Shown here: positions 45,649-53,739 of the stretch, in pieces
How the letters are laid out: each line of letters starts with the position of its first letter
Numbering within the stretch: the first letter of the stretch is position 1
DNA from: Caulobacter sp. SLTY
GTDB taxonomy: Bacteria > Pseudomonadota > Alphaproteobacteria > Caulobacterales > Caulobacteraceae
NCBI RefSeq assembly: GCF_009905535.1
Contig: NZ_JAAALA010000029.1
Coordinates: 1 to 55,922, forward strand
Direction of reading: 5' to 3'
DNA length: 55,922 nt
The notes under the pieces: model-generated
Database searches by the model: none
What the model was told of the DNA's origin: nothing
Seen by the model: only the letters and a program-made list of their open reading frames with translations
Program-made: the position numbers and the translations under genes

Positions 45649-45767
45649 GTGCGGGGCCTGAGTCTGAGGGCGGAGCGAATCCGGAGACCCGACAAACCTA
45701 AGCTTACCGGCCGGTTCCTGCAAATAGAGCGGCTAAAGTCTTACCCTGACGTTGCCGCGCCGCAATA

Positions 45768-47249
45768 TCACTTGTTCGCGGTCTTGACCGCTTCGTCCGG
45801 CGCGGGGCCGACGCGGGGCGCCAGCACGTTGTCCACCGCCCCCACGACAGGCTCCCACGGCACCCAGCCGAAGCTGCGGCTGACCTTCCGCGAAGAGGTC
45901 GCGGGGTCGTACAGCGTCTGGTCCGGGGTCAGCCAGCGGGCTTCCAGCTTGCCGATGGCGGCCAGGACGAAGGCGCTGGCCAGATATTCGTCTCGGCGGG
46001 CGTTGATCAGGGCCAGCTCGGCGGCGCGCAACTCCTGCTGGGCGTTCAGCACGTCCAGGGTCGTGCGCAGGCCGACCTGGGCCTCCTGGCGCACGCCTTC
46101 GAAGGCGATGCGGGCGGCGCGGACCTGTTCCTCGTTGGAGACCAGGGCGGCGCGGGCGTTCTGCAGCTGGTTCCAGGCCTGGGCGACGTCCTGCTGGGCG
46201 GCCCGGCGGGCGCCCTCGATGGCGGCCGCGTCGGCGTTGTTCTGCTCCTGGGCCTGGCGGATGGCCGAGGAGATCTGGCCGCCGGTGAACAGCGGCACCG
46301 ACAGGGTGACACCACCGGAAACGCCGCGGTCGAAATCGTCGAACGGGTCGTTGGTCGGCGAGGAACCGGAGACGTCGAGCTGGCCGCGCAGGCCGATCGT
46401 CGGGCGGGTGGCGGCCTTGGCCTGGGCCACGCGAGCGCGGCTGGCCTGTTCGGCGTAGTTGGCGGCCAGCAGGCCGGGGTTGTTCTGCTCGGCCATCTCG
46501 AAGGCTTCCTCGATGGTCGAGGGCAGCAGTTCGGCCAGCGACGGCTCGGCTTCCAGGTCACCGGGGTTCTGGCCGACGACCGAGGCGTAGTTGGCGCGGC
46601 TGATGGCCAGCTGGGCGCGGGCGGCCGACTGCTGCGACTTGGCGGCGGCCAGGCGGGCCTCGGCCTGGGCCACGTCGGTGCGGGTGATTTCGCCGACCTC
46701 GAAGCGGGCCTTGGCCTCGTCCAGCTGGCGCTGGAGCACGGCGACGTTCTCGTCGGCGATGCGCAGGGCCTCGATGTCGCGGCGGACATCGACATAGAAC
46801 TGGATCACCTGGCTGAGGACGTTGGCCTCGACGGTGCGCAGGTTCTGGCGGCCGGTCTCGACGTCAGCGCGGGCGGCGCTGATCTGCGACCTCACCCGCC
46901 CGCCGGTGTAGAGCGGCTGGTCCAGCACGATGCCGGCGCTGGTCGAGGAGCCGCGGCTGTCATCCCTGAAGCCGGTCAGGGCGTTGCCCTGCGGGGTGCC
47001 GAACCGGTCGTAGGCGATGTTGTAGCCGACCGAGGCGCTGACCTCCGGGCGGTAGCCGGCGCGGGCCTGGACCACCGATTCGTCGAGGGCGCGCAGGTTG
47101 GCCCGCTGCTCCCGCAGAGTCGGGTTGGTCTGGTAGGCCAGGGCGATCGCGTCGGCCAGCGACTCGGCGAAGGCCGGCCCGGCCGTGCCGACAATCAGTC
47201 CGGCGGTGCAGATGGCGGCCAACAGGCCGGCCCGGCGGCTCTTGAACAT
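45768..47249 (-). CDS. TolC family outer membrane efflux protein
   Basis: A 493-residue TolC-type trimer protein with a signal peptide (MFKSRRAGLLAAICTAGLIVG, cleaved around AFAES). Two OEP repeats of long helices are visible: SLADAIALAYQTNPTLREQR and PSTIEEAFEMAEQNNPGLLA mark each half, with LDQPLYTGGRVRSQ and VPLFTGGQISSAIRQ as the beta-barrel/hinge turns. In Caulobacter the gene in this place encodes an RsaF-like outer membrane partner of type I secretion, so that is a plausible role; no membrane-fusion or ABC gene lies in this window. It is upstream of popZ on the same strand, with a 119-base gap. Confidence 0.9.
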   Translation of the reverse strand: MFKSRRAGLLAAICTAGLIVGTAGPAFAESLADAIALAYQTNPTLREQRANLRALDESVVQARAGYRPEVSASVGYNIAYDRFGTPQGNALTGFRDDSRGSSTSAGIVLDQPLYTGGRVRSQISAARADVETGRQNLRTVEANVLSQVIQFYVDVRRDIEALRIADENVAVLQRQLDEAKARFEVGEITRTDVAQAEARLAAAKSQQSAARAQLAISRANYASVVGQNPGDLEAEPSLAELLPSTIEEAFEMAEQNNPGLLAANYAEQASRARVAQAKAATRPTIGLRGQLDVSGSSPTNDPFDDFDRGVSGGVTLSVPLFTGGQISSAIRQAQEQNNADAAAIEGARRAAQQDVAQAWNQLQNARAALVSNEEQVRAARIAFEGVRQEAQVGLRTTLDVLNAQQELRAAELALINARRDEYLASAFVLAAIGKLEARWLTPDQTLYDPATSSRKVSRSFGWVPWEPVVGAVDNVLAPRVGPAPDEAVKTANK

Positions 47250-47411
47250 CTAAACTATCCCCAGAGGCGGCGACGCTCGCACGCCTCATATATGATCGCC
47301 TGTAAGTCCGACCACCAGACGCGGCCAGTTAAGCTTTTTTCACGCACGAACGTTGCCGCAGGATTACAGGGACGACGGGTTCACGCCAAAGTCGCGATCC
47401 GTCGCAGACTG

Positions 47412-47975
47412 CTAAAATGCAAAGGCAGGCTTGGGTCCGAAGCCCGGAAGCATCGGCGCGGCCGAATCAAACACCGACCGACCACCCACGCCGTCCTCGG
47501 AACGGACGTGCACGCTGGCCCGGCCGACAGGTCCTGCCCGCTCGACCACGCCCAACCGGCCGTGAAGCTTCAGGGCGTCGGTCCAGGCGGCGGGGACGGT
47601 GGAAACCGCGCCTTCGCTGACGACCAGGTCGTACTGGCCCGAAACGGCGCCCTCCCCTTCGATCGCTGTGACCTTCAGGCCCATGGCCTCCAGCACGGCG
47701 GCGGCATAGGGGGCAGCGATGGCCAGGGCGGTCTCGCCGGCCTTGGGCTCGAGCGCCTGCAGCAGCTTGGCGATGTCGCGCGGCCGCATCAGCCACAGGC
47801 CCGGCGCATACTCGACCTCGGTGTCGGCATAGGCGGCGTGCGCCTTGGCCGCGGGGACCAGCGACTCGCGGGCCACGGCGCGCAGGGCGTCCTGGATGTC
47901 GAGGTTGGTCACGTCGGCCGTCCGCACCTGGCTCTGGATCATGTTCTCGCGGGCGGCGGCGAAATCGGTGGCCAT
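47412..47975 (-). CDS. Protein-L-isoaspartate O-methyltransferase-like protein with degenerate SAM site
   Basis: A 187-residue protein. The N-terminus AARENMIQSQVRTADVTN and DIQDALRAVARESLVP is typical of PCMT family proteins, as is the later LHGRLGVVERAGPVGRAS. However, motif I, normally a Gly-rich V-L-E-x-G-x-G-S-G-Y loop that binds SAM, reads ALAIAAPYAAAVLEAMG without the GxGxG, so catalysis is doubtful. Full-length family enzymes are slightly longer. It lies 162 bases upstream of the tolC-like gene on the same strand and is divergent from tRNA-Cys. Possibly a structural pseudoenzyme. Confidence 0.78.
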   Translation of the reverse strand: MATDFAAARENMIQSQVRTADVTNLDIQDALRAVARESLVPAAKAHAAYADTEVEYAPGLWLMRPRDIAKLLQALEPKAGETALAIAAPYAAAVLEAMGLKVTAIEGEGAVSGQYDLVVSEGAVSTVPAAWTDALKLHGRLGVVERAGPVGRASVHVRSEDGVGGRSVFDSAAPMLPGFGPKPAFAF

Positions 47976-48127
47976 GGGATCCCCTGGCGAAACGGCCTGA
48001 ATGTTCGGGCGCTTATAGGTCCGCCCTTAAGGGTAAGGCAATGCGGTGATGGTAGCTGTTGCCCCACGCGGCGCGCTGTAGTAGCGAACCGCCTCCCCGA
48101 CGCACCGCCAGTGTCGGAGGAACGGAC

Positions 48128-48201
48128 GGCCCGGTGGCGGAGTGGTTACGCAGAGGACTGCAAATCCTTGCACCCCGGTTCGATTCCGGGCCGGGCCTCC
48201 A
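48128..48201 (+). tRNA. tRNA-Cys (GCA)
   Basis: A 74-base cloverleaf with acceptor stem GGCCCGG/CCGGGCC, anticodon loop CTGCAAA with anticodon GCA, T-loop TTCGATT flanked by CCGG/CCGG, and an encoded 3' CCA after discriminator T. This decodes Cys codons UGC and UGU. It is transcribed divergently from the pcm-like gene. No integrase or attachment duplication is seen next to its 3' end. Confidence 0.95.
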
Positions 48202-48235
48202 ACTCTTCCAATTCAAATAGCACAGCCAAAGGCTG

Positions 48236-49168
48236 CTAGGGCCTTCGGGCCGGGGCCAGGAATTCCCAGGCGACCGCAGCGCCGTCGAAGTCCAGCGTGG
48301 TTGCGCCCCGGAATTCGTCCAACCTGATTCCCCTGGCGGGAACCGCCTTGCCGGGCCAGCCGTGGCCCGCGCCCTGCATTTTCATCAGGGCAAGGCGGCC
48401 CCGGCCCCGGCAATCCGCCCAGTCCAGCCGCTCGGTGGTGACCCCGTCCCCCGGCGACTTGTCGGTCAGGGCCGCGCGGCTCGGCTCGCCGCTGCAGCCC
48501 AGCCGTGGCAGCAGCACCGCCAGGGTGCGGTCCAGCGAGATGACCGTCCCACGATCCTGGTTCAGGAAACCCGCGACGGGACCGCCTGCCAGAGGCACAA
48601 ACTTGTCGTCCGTGCCGACCATCAACATGATCGGCAGAGGCTCAGGCATCCGGCAGGACTTTTCGAGCTCGGCCGGCAGCAGCGCGATGACCGCCACCAC
48701 AGCGGCAAGCCGATCCGGTCGTTCACAAGCCAGGCGGAGCGCCATCATGCCGCCGTTGGACGCGCCGACGACATAGATCCGCCGGGGATCGGCCCTCCCC
48801 TCCGCGATCAGTTCATCCATTACCGCGACCAAGAAGCCGACGTCGTCCACCTCGCCGGAGCGCTCGGCCACGACGCCATCCTGGCGACCGTCGCGCCAGC
48901 CCCCGCCACGGCCCTCGGGATATACGGTCACCAGTCCGGCGTCCGTCCCGGCGGCCTCGAAGCCAAGCCGGCGCATGCGAGCAGCGTCTCCCCCACCCCC
49001 GTGCAGGATGAAGACCACCGGTCCGGGGCCGGATTTGGGGTCGGGATCAACGACCGAATAAGCTCGGGGCACCCCGTCGCGGACGACGGTCCGCCTGAGG
49101 TCCTCGGCCGCCGCCGGCGTGGTCAGGGCCGCCAATGCGGCGGCCAGAACTAGGAGGCGGACGGTCAT
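48236..49168 (-). CDS. Secreted alpha/beta hydrolase, LpqC/PHB depolymerase-like esterase
   Basis: A 310-residue esterase with a signal peptide (MTVRLLVLAAALAALTTPAAA). It has the oxyanion stretch VVFILHGGGGDAARM, the nucleophile in VVGASNGGMMAL, Asp in VGTDDKFVP and His in GAGHGWPGK, with VYPEGRGGGWRDGR typical of LpqC/feruloyl esterase-like polyhydroxybutyrate depolymerases. Substrate may be polyester or plant feruloyl esters. ATG 49168 has GAGG 8 bases upstream; ATG 49180 is an alternative. It lies 8 bases downstream of the DUF1254 gene and is probably in the same transcript. Confidence 0.87.
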   Translation of the reverse strand: MTVRLLVLAAALAALTTPAAAEDLRRTVVRDGVPRAYSVVDPDPKSGPGPVVFILHGGGGDAARMRRLGFEAAGTDAGLVTVYPEGRGGGWRDGRQDGVVAERSGEVDDVGFLVAVMDELIAEGRADPRRIYVVGASNGGMMALRLACERPDRLAAVVAVIALLPAELEKSCRMPEPLPIMLMVGTDDKFVPLAGGPVAGFLNQDRGTVISLDRTLAVLLPRLGCSGEPSRAALTDKSPGDGVTTERLDWADCRGRGRLALMKMQGAGHGWPGKAVPARGIRLDEFRGATTLDFDGAAVAWEFLAPARRP

Positions 49169-49176
49169 GCGGGGCC

Positions 49177-49713
49177 TCATTTGGCAAGGGACGCGCATTG
49201 CGCCGACTTGCGGGCCGCCGCCGCCGCCGCGAACCGCTCGCGCGATGGGGCCAGATAGCGCAGCAGGGCCACGCCCCGGGTGCTGGGCGACACCACGACC
49301 TTGGCGTCGACCTTCGGCGGTGGCTGGCCCTCTTGCACCAGGACCACCCTGGCGCCGCCGGGCGGCATCTGCCGATCGTTGACGACATAGAAGTTGTCGG
49401 TGTTGGCCGCGAAGATCGACAGCGAGGCGTAGTCGTCCCAAGCCGGGGCGGTGATCAGCACCGGCCCTTTGGACAGGTCATAGACGCAGGACGAATAGGC
49501 CAGGTCCGGCGACGGCCGCACGATCTGTCGGGAGGCGGGCGAGGTGCGCGGGGCGTGGGTCCAGCGATTGGTCCGCGCGCCGTCGCCGCTGAGCCGGCCC
49601 ATGGCCTTTTCCATGATCCGTGAGGGAGCGGCCACGACCACCGCCACATGGGTGACCGCCCCGATGACGAGGGCGGCGATAACCGGCCCGATCCAGGCTT
49701 TGGCGCGGCTCAT
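49177..49713 (-). CDS. DUF1254-type membrane-anchored protein
   Basis: A 178-residue protein with an N-terminal membrane anchor (WIGPVIAALVIGAVTHVAVVV) and a periplasmic domain with DUF1254 hallmarks: SPDLAYSSCVYDLSKGPVLI, WDDYASLSIFAANTDNFYVVND. DUF1254 usually occurs in one chain with DUF1214; here each is a separate small protein. The ATG overlaps the DUF1214 stop (ATGA). Function unknown; they act together at the inner membrane facing the periplasm. Confidence 0.82.
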   Translation of the reverse strand: MSRAKAWIGPVIAALVIGAVTHVAVVVAAPSRIMEKAMGRLSGDGARTNRWTHAPRTSPASRQIVRPSPDLAYSSCVYDLSKGPVLITAPAWDDYASLSIFAANTDNFYVVNDRQMPPGGARVVLVQEGQPPPKVDAKVVVSPSTRGVALLRYLAPSRERFAAAAAARKSAQCASLAK

Positions 49714-50327
49714 TGCGACGTCTCCCTGCAACCCAGCAGACGAATGACCGGAAGGTCGACGCTCAGCGGATCGGCGATGACCGTCGGGGCGGGGTTGTAC
49801 ACCCGCAGGCTCAGGGCCATGCCGCCGGCCGCCTTGCTGGACACCCAGTTAGCGGCGCCCGCGCGCTCACGGCTGATACGGGCCTTCCAGGCGCCGTCCG
49901 GTCCCGCGACGATGGAGGTGGCGTCGATCGAAGGGGCGTCGTCGGCGTTGCGGGCCAGGAAGTCGTCCTCGGCATAGAGGGTGATCGACCACCATCGTGC
50001 GGGCAGTCCCTTGCCGGTCACCTCATAGTCGCAGGCCTCGCGCAGGGGCTGGCCATCCCGGTCGACCACGGCGTTGTAGTAGACCGTCTCCTGGGAGGAG
50101 AGGCCCAGGAGCCCGCGCCGGGCGACCACGGCGCGGACGTAGGGGTTGGCGGTGGTCGACCCGACGTCCAGGCTGGTCCGCCAGATACCGCCACGAGCGG
50201 TCGCGAAACTGGCCCCCGGAGAGGTCATCACCTTCTGAGCGGAATAGACGCCCACGACGAGGCCGGCGATGATCGCCAGTCCCCAGCGTAGGACCGAGCC
50301 CGTCCGGGATGTCGCAGAACGCGCCAT
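49710..50327 (-). CDS. DUF1214-type membrane-anchored protein
   Basis: A 205-residue protein with a single N-terminal membrane span (LRWGLAIIAGLVVGVYSAQ) and DUF1214 features: NPYVRAVVARRGLLGLSSQETVYY, RWWSITLYAEDDFLARN, AANWVSSKAAGGMALSLRVY. It is coupled by ATGA to the DUF1254 gene. First gene of the operon; divergent from the MmgE/PrpD-like gene. The two domains normally co-occur, so their split into separate genes is not a frameshift but a natural arrangement in some alphaproteobacteria. Confidence 0.85.
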   Translation of the reverse strand: MARSATSRTGSVLRWGLAIIAGLVVGVYSAQKVMTSPGASFATARGGIWRTSLDVGSTTANPYVRAVVARRGLLGLSSQETVYYNAVVDRDGQPLREACDYEVTGKGLPARWWSITLYAEDDFLARNADDAPSIDATSIVAGPDGAWKARISRERAGAANWVSSKAAGGMALSLRVYNPAPTVIADPLSVDLPVIRLLGCRETSQ

Positions 50328-50464
50328 CAGCGCACCCCGCTCTGCGGGGGCAGACGTTTCGGCACAGCCGGAGAGATAATAGGCGCCGGGTCGGCGAGCG
50401 CTCTTCCGAAATCCATGGCTTCCCCTCCATCTTCTTTCTTAGCCGCGTTCGCCGCGCGTCTTGG

Positions 50465-50482
50465 TGACACCTTGAAGTGTCA
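50465..50482. promoter_or_regulatory. Inverted repeat TGACAC-N6-GTGTCA upstream of the MmgE/PrpD-like gene
   Basis: TGACAC and GTGTCA are perfect 6-base inverted repeats separated by CTTGAA, centred 79 bases upstream of the GTG start at 50553. It is a good candidate TetR- or other dimeric-regulator operator in the divergent promoter (50328-50552). A TetR gene lies at the far side of the same gene. Confidence 0.5.
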
Positions 50483-50552
50483 TTTTGTGAGGGTCAAGAT
50501 GACCGGCAAGGGCCCGTACTTTCGAACTGGGCAGGCAGGGAGGACGCGGCTG

Positions 50553-51992
50553 GTGACCCGGAGAGAGATGCTGCAGGCGGCGGGCGCGGCTGTTCTGGCC
50601 GCAGGCGCGGGGTCCGCCGCCAGGGCGGCCGAAAGATCCCTGTCGGGGCAGCTGGCCCAGGCGATCGTCGCGCTGAGGGGGACAACGCCGCCGCCCGAGG
50701 TAATCGAGCGGACCATCTGGACGGTCATCGACAATCTGGGCGCCATGATCTTCGCCGGCCGGACGCGGGAGGTTCAGCCCTACCTGGACCTGGCGACGAG
50801 CCGCACCGGCGCGCCCGCCGCCCGCATCGTCGGCACAGGCCGGACGGCGCCGGTCGAGGCGGCGGCCGGGGCCAATGCCTTCCTGATCCACGCCAACGAA
50901 GTGGATGATGGCGACCTGCGGTCGCAGTTGCGGGCCTCGGCGGTGATCATGTCGAGCGCCATGGCCATAGCAGAGGCGTTCGACGTTTCGGGGCCGGCCT
51001 TCCTGAAGGCCTGCGCGCTTGGCTACACGGTGCAGGGCCGGCTGGCCGCGCCGCTCGGTCCCACCCAGGGCCGGGGCTGGATGGCATCAGGCGTCTGGGG
51101 CCCGCCGGCGGCCGCGGCGATGGCGGCCGATATGCTGGGCCTGGACGCGGCGAAGATCACCTCCGCCATCGGGCTGGCCGGCGTCGCATCGGGCGGACCC
51201 TTCCAGTACTTCTATGACCAGACCGAGGAGAAGCGCCTGATCGTCGCCAGGGCCGCCAGGGCGGCGGTCGAATCGGCGCTGCTCGCCCGCGCGGGCGAGG
51301 TCGGTGCGTCGCAGATCCTCGAGGGCCCGGCCGGCCTCTATCGGCTGATCGGCGGACCGTCCGCGCCGATCCCCACCGCCGAGGCCCTGACCGCCGATCT
51401 TGCCCGGCTGGAGGGTCCACTGTTCATTCGACCGAAGTACTTCGCCGCCTCGCACTCGATCATCCCTACCTTGGATGGCATGGCCGAGGACACACCGGGG
51501 CTGAAGGCTGACCAGATCGAGAGCTTCCTGGTCCGCGGCGATGCGGGGTGGGCCAGGGTGCTGGCGGCCAAGGTGGACCGGTTCGAGGCTCCGGCCACCC
51601 GCATCGGGGCGATGATGAACTTCAGCTACGTCCTGGCCCTGGTTCTGGTCCGGGGGCGGGCGATGCCGGCTGATTTCGATGGTCCCCCCGATCCGGCGGC
51701 GATCGCCCTGGCCGGCAAGGGGCGGTTCGCCGTCGAGCCAGAACGGCGAGGCCTGCGGGTCGAGTTCCGGCTCAAAGATGGACGGCTGCTCACCGCCGAG
51801 GCCCGCTACCCAGGGCCGGACGAGCAGGCCCCGCCGGAGGAGGCGCGACGCCTGGCCAAGTTCCGCGCCCTCACCGCCGATCGCCTGGCGCCGGCAAATC
51901 AGGACAGGGTGATGCGGCACTGCCGGACACTGCCGGAGGCCGGGTCGATGCGGGCCTGGGCGGGCGAGCTTCAGTCGCTGCTGTCTGGCTGA
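50553..51992 (+). CDS. MmgE/PrpD family protein with Tat-like signal peptide
   Basis: A 479-residue member of the MmgE/PrpD family (2-methylcitrate dehydratase-like). It begins with TRREMLQAAGAAVLAAGAG, a twin-arginine export signal, unlike the cytoplasmic PrpD. The core has TIWTVIDNLGAMIFAGRTRE, NAFLIHANEVDDGDLRSQ, GLAGVASGGPFQYF and FIRPKYFAASHSIIP. The start GTG at 50553 is preceded by GGGAGG; the frame remains open from 50415 but that would bury the signal peptide. Family enzymes catalyse dehydration of methylcitrate or related acids; exported members have unknown substrates. The 3' end overlaps the convergent TetR gene by 22 bases. Confidence 0.85.
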   Translation: MTRREMLQAAGAAVLAAGAGSAARAAERSLSGQLAQAIVALRGTTPPPEVIERTIWTVIDNLGAMIFAGRTREVQPYLDLATSRTGAPAARIVGTGRTAPVEAAAGANAFLIHANEVDDGDLRSQLRASAVIMSSAMAIAEAFDVSGPAFLKACALGYTVQGRLAAPLGPTQGRGWMASGVWGPPAAAAMAADMLGLDAAKITSAIGLAGVASGGPFQYFYDQTEEKRLIVARAARAAVESALLARAGEVGASQILEGPAGLYRLIGGPSAPIPTAEALTADLARLEGPLFIRPKYFAASHSIIPTLDGMAEDTPGLKADQIESFLVRGDAGWARVLAAKVDRFEAPATRIGAMMNFSYVLALVLVRGRAMPADFDGPPDPAAIALAGKGRFAVEPERRGLRVEFRLKDGRLLTAEARYPGPDEQAPPEEARRLAKFRALTADRLAPANQDRVMRHCRTLPEAGSMRAWAGELQSLLSG

Positions 51993-52642
51993 TCGGGCGC
52001 GGGACCGCCGAACACCGGCGGCAACGGCTCGAAGTTCGGCTGTCGAGGCCGCCGCGCCATGGCCCGGGCGACATCGCTGACCCAGCGAAGCCACTCACCG
52101 TCGCGCGCCGGATCGCCGCGCTCGATCCAGAAGGCGGTCGCCTCGATCAGAAAGCTGTTCACCCCCTCAACCAGGGCGTCGAAAAACAGCGGGTCGGAAG
52201 CCAAGGGGTGACCGAGCATCGTCAGCCGAGCACGGGTGGCCTGGTTGAGCACGTTTCGAATCTCGTCGCCGTAGCGCGCCAGCACCGGGTCGTGGGCCGC
52301 CAAGCGGAAGACCAGGAGGAAGGCCTTGGAGTCGACCCGCGCGGTGGCCAGCGTCCGCTCCATGGCCGGCTCCATCCCCGGCCAGGGCTGGTGCTCGAGG
52401 GCGACGAAGCGATCGACGACCCGCTGCAGGACGGCCTCGATCAGCGCCTCCTTGGTGTCGAAGTACCGGTAGAGGAGGATTTTCGCCGTCTTCAGCTCGC
52501 GGGCGATATCGTCCATGGTCGCCTGCCGCAGGCCGATGTCGACCAGGACATCGGCGGCGGCCCGCAGGATCTTTTCCCGGCGGCGCGCGCGCGCCTGGGG
52601 GCGGATTTTCTTCCCCGCGCTATTGTCTCTGACCTCTATCAC
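51971..52642 (-). CDS. TetR family transcriptional regulator
   Basis: A 223-residue TetR regulator. The N-terminal helix-turn-helix is ARRREKILRAAADVLVDIGL, TMDDIARELKTAKILLYRYF. The C-terminal ligand domain has SFLIEATAFWIERG. GTG start at 52642 with GAGG upstream; the upstream AraC gene stops 8 bases before, so the two regulators are likely one operon. It converges on the MmgE/PrpD-like gene (22-base overlap), and may regulate it through the repeat at 50465-50482. Confidence 0.9.
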   Translation of the reverse strand: MIEVRDNSAGKKIRPQARARRREKILRAAADVLVDIGLRQATMDDIARELKTAKILLYRYFDTKEALIEAVLQRVVDRFVALEHQPWPGMEPAMERTLATARVDSKAFLLVFRLAAHDPVLARYGDEIRNVLNQATRARLTMLGHPLASDPLFFDALVEGVNSFLIEATAFWIERGDPARDGEWLRWVSDVARAMARRPRQPNFEPLPPVFGGPAPDQPDSSD

Positions 52643-52650
52643 CCGGGACC

Positions 52651-53598
52651 TCAGTCGGCCCGGTTCCGCCAGGCGCGCGGCGTCATACCCGTCTCGTCCT
52701 TGAACGCCCGATTGAACGGACCGAGCGAGGCGAAGCCGCAGTCGAAGGCGATCAGCAGGATCGACCGACCGGCCAGGGCCGGGTCGCGCAGCATCCGCTT
52801 GGCCCGCGCGATTCGATGGTGATTGATCAGGCGGTTGAAGTTGGCGAAGCCGAGGGCGGCGATGGCCTGGCTGACCCGGTATTCCGGCTCGCCCAGCCGG
52901 TCGGCGAGGTCGGCGACCTTCAGGTCCGGTGAATCGCAGAAGGATTCGTCCCGAAGCAGAGCTTCGATGCGTCGGCCGAGGCGATGGTGCTCGTCAGTGA
53001 CCGATCGACGTCGCGCTTGTGGACTCGGCAGCGGACTGCGGAGCCGGAACCAGACCGCGCCGGCGGCGCCCGCCAGGCCGATGGCCGCACACAGCCGGTT
53101 GACGCCCGCCGCCTGTCCCGCCTCGACCATCAACAGGCTGGAGAAGACGACCAACAGGGCGAAGATGGTGAGGAAGGCGATGCGGAAGCGCTTTTCCGGC
53201 GCCGGCGCGGCGCGGAAGCCATGCAGTGGCTCGACGAAGGTAAGCAGCAGGGCGGCCGAGCCGCTGAGCGCATAGGCGTTGCCGGCCACCGATCCGACCG
53301 GCCCCTCCGCCAGGATCGAGACCCCGCCGGTCAGCCAGACGATGGCCGCCACCACCAGGGCCCAGCCGGCTTCGCGCTCAGCCGGGTCGAACAGGGCCCG
53401 CGTCAGCATCCAGGCCCAGCCGCAACTGGCCACGCCGCCGACGGCGAAGAGCGTCTTCAGCTCGCCCGAAACCGACTGTCCCAGGATGTAGGAGACGAAC
53501 GAGACCGCCGTGATCGCCGCGCAGGTCTGAAGGCGCGTGGGCGGCCGCCAGTCGGCCGGACGGCGCAGGTCGGGGACCGTGGCGGTAAGCCTGAGCAT
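52651..53598 (-). CDS. AraC family transcriptional regulator with an N-terminal membrane domain
   Basis: A 315-residue protein. Residues ~20-185 contain about six hydrophobic segments (CAAITAVSFVSYILGQSVSG, ALVVAAIVWLTGGVSILAEG, AFLTIFALLVVFSSLLMVEA), then residues ~200-315 form the AraC-type double HTH: LKVADLADRLGEPEYRVSQAI and RSILLIAFDCGFASLGPFNR, FKDETGMTPRAWRN. A membrane-bound AraC suggests direct signal sensing at the inner membrane. ATG 53598 follows GGAG by 6 bases. It precedes the TetR gene in an operon and is divergent from the DUF2306 gene. Confidence 0.85.
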   Translation of the reverse strand: MLRLTATVPDLRRPADWRPPTRLQTCAAITAVSFVSYILGQSVSGELKTLFAVGGVASCGWAWMLTRALFDPAEREAGWALVVAAIVWLTGGVSILAEGPVGSVAGNAYALSGSAALLLTFVEPLHGFRAAPAPEKRFRIAFLTIFALLVVFSSLLMVEAGQAAGVNRLCAAIGLAGAAGAVWFRLRSPLPSPQARRRSVTDEHHRLGRRIEALLRDESFCDSPDLKVADLADRLGEPEYRVSQAIAALGFANFNRLINHHRIARAKRMLRDPALAGRSILLIAFDCGFASLGPFNRAFKDETGMTPRAWRNRAD

Positions 53599-53647
53599 GA
53601 CGACTCCGTGGCGGCGGGACAACGCCGGGCCCACAGACTGCAGAATC

Positions 53648-53673
53648 TCTCGCCGAATTCCAAATCGGCGAGA
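53648..53673. promoter_or_regulatory. Perfect 9-bp inverted repeat between the AraC and DUF2306 genes
   Basis: TCTCGCCGA and TCGGCGAGA are exact inverted repeats with an 8-base spacer, in the 141-base divergent gap 53599-53739. It lies about 50 bases from the AraC start and 67 bases from the DUF2306 start. It is a likely operator for the membrane-bound AraC regulator or a transcription-related hairpin; no T-run follows. Confidence 0.55.
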
Positions 53674-53739
53674 CCACCGAACACCCCTCCGACGACACAG
53701 GCCGGGCGGGCGCCGTTGCGCGCCGCTTCAGGAGGTTTC

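Noticed and set aside
48128..48236. Genomic island at tRNA-Cys
   Set aside because: No integrase, no repeated tRNA 3' end and no composition shift are visible beside the tRNA.
49177..50327. Frameshifted single DUF1254-DUF1214 gene
   Set aside because: Each part has its own membrane anchor and start with ATGA overlap, so two intact genes are more likely than one broken gene.
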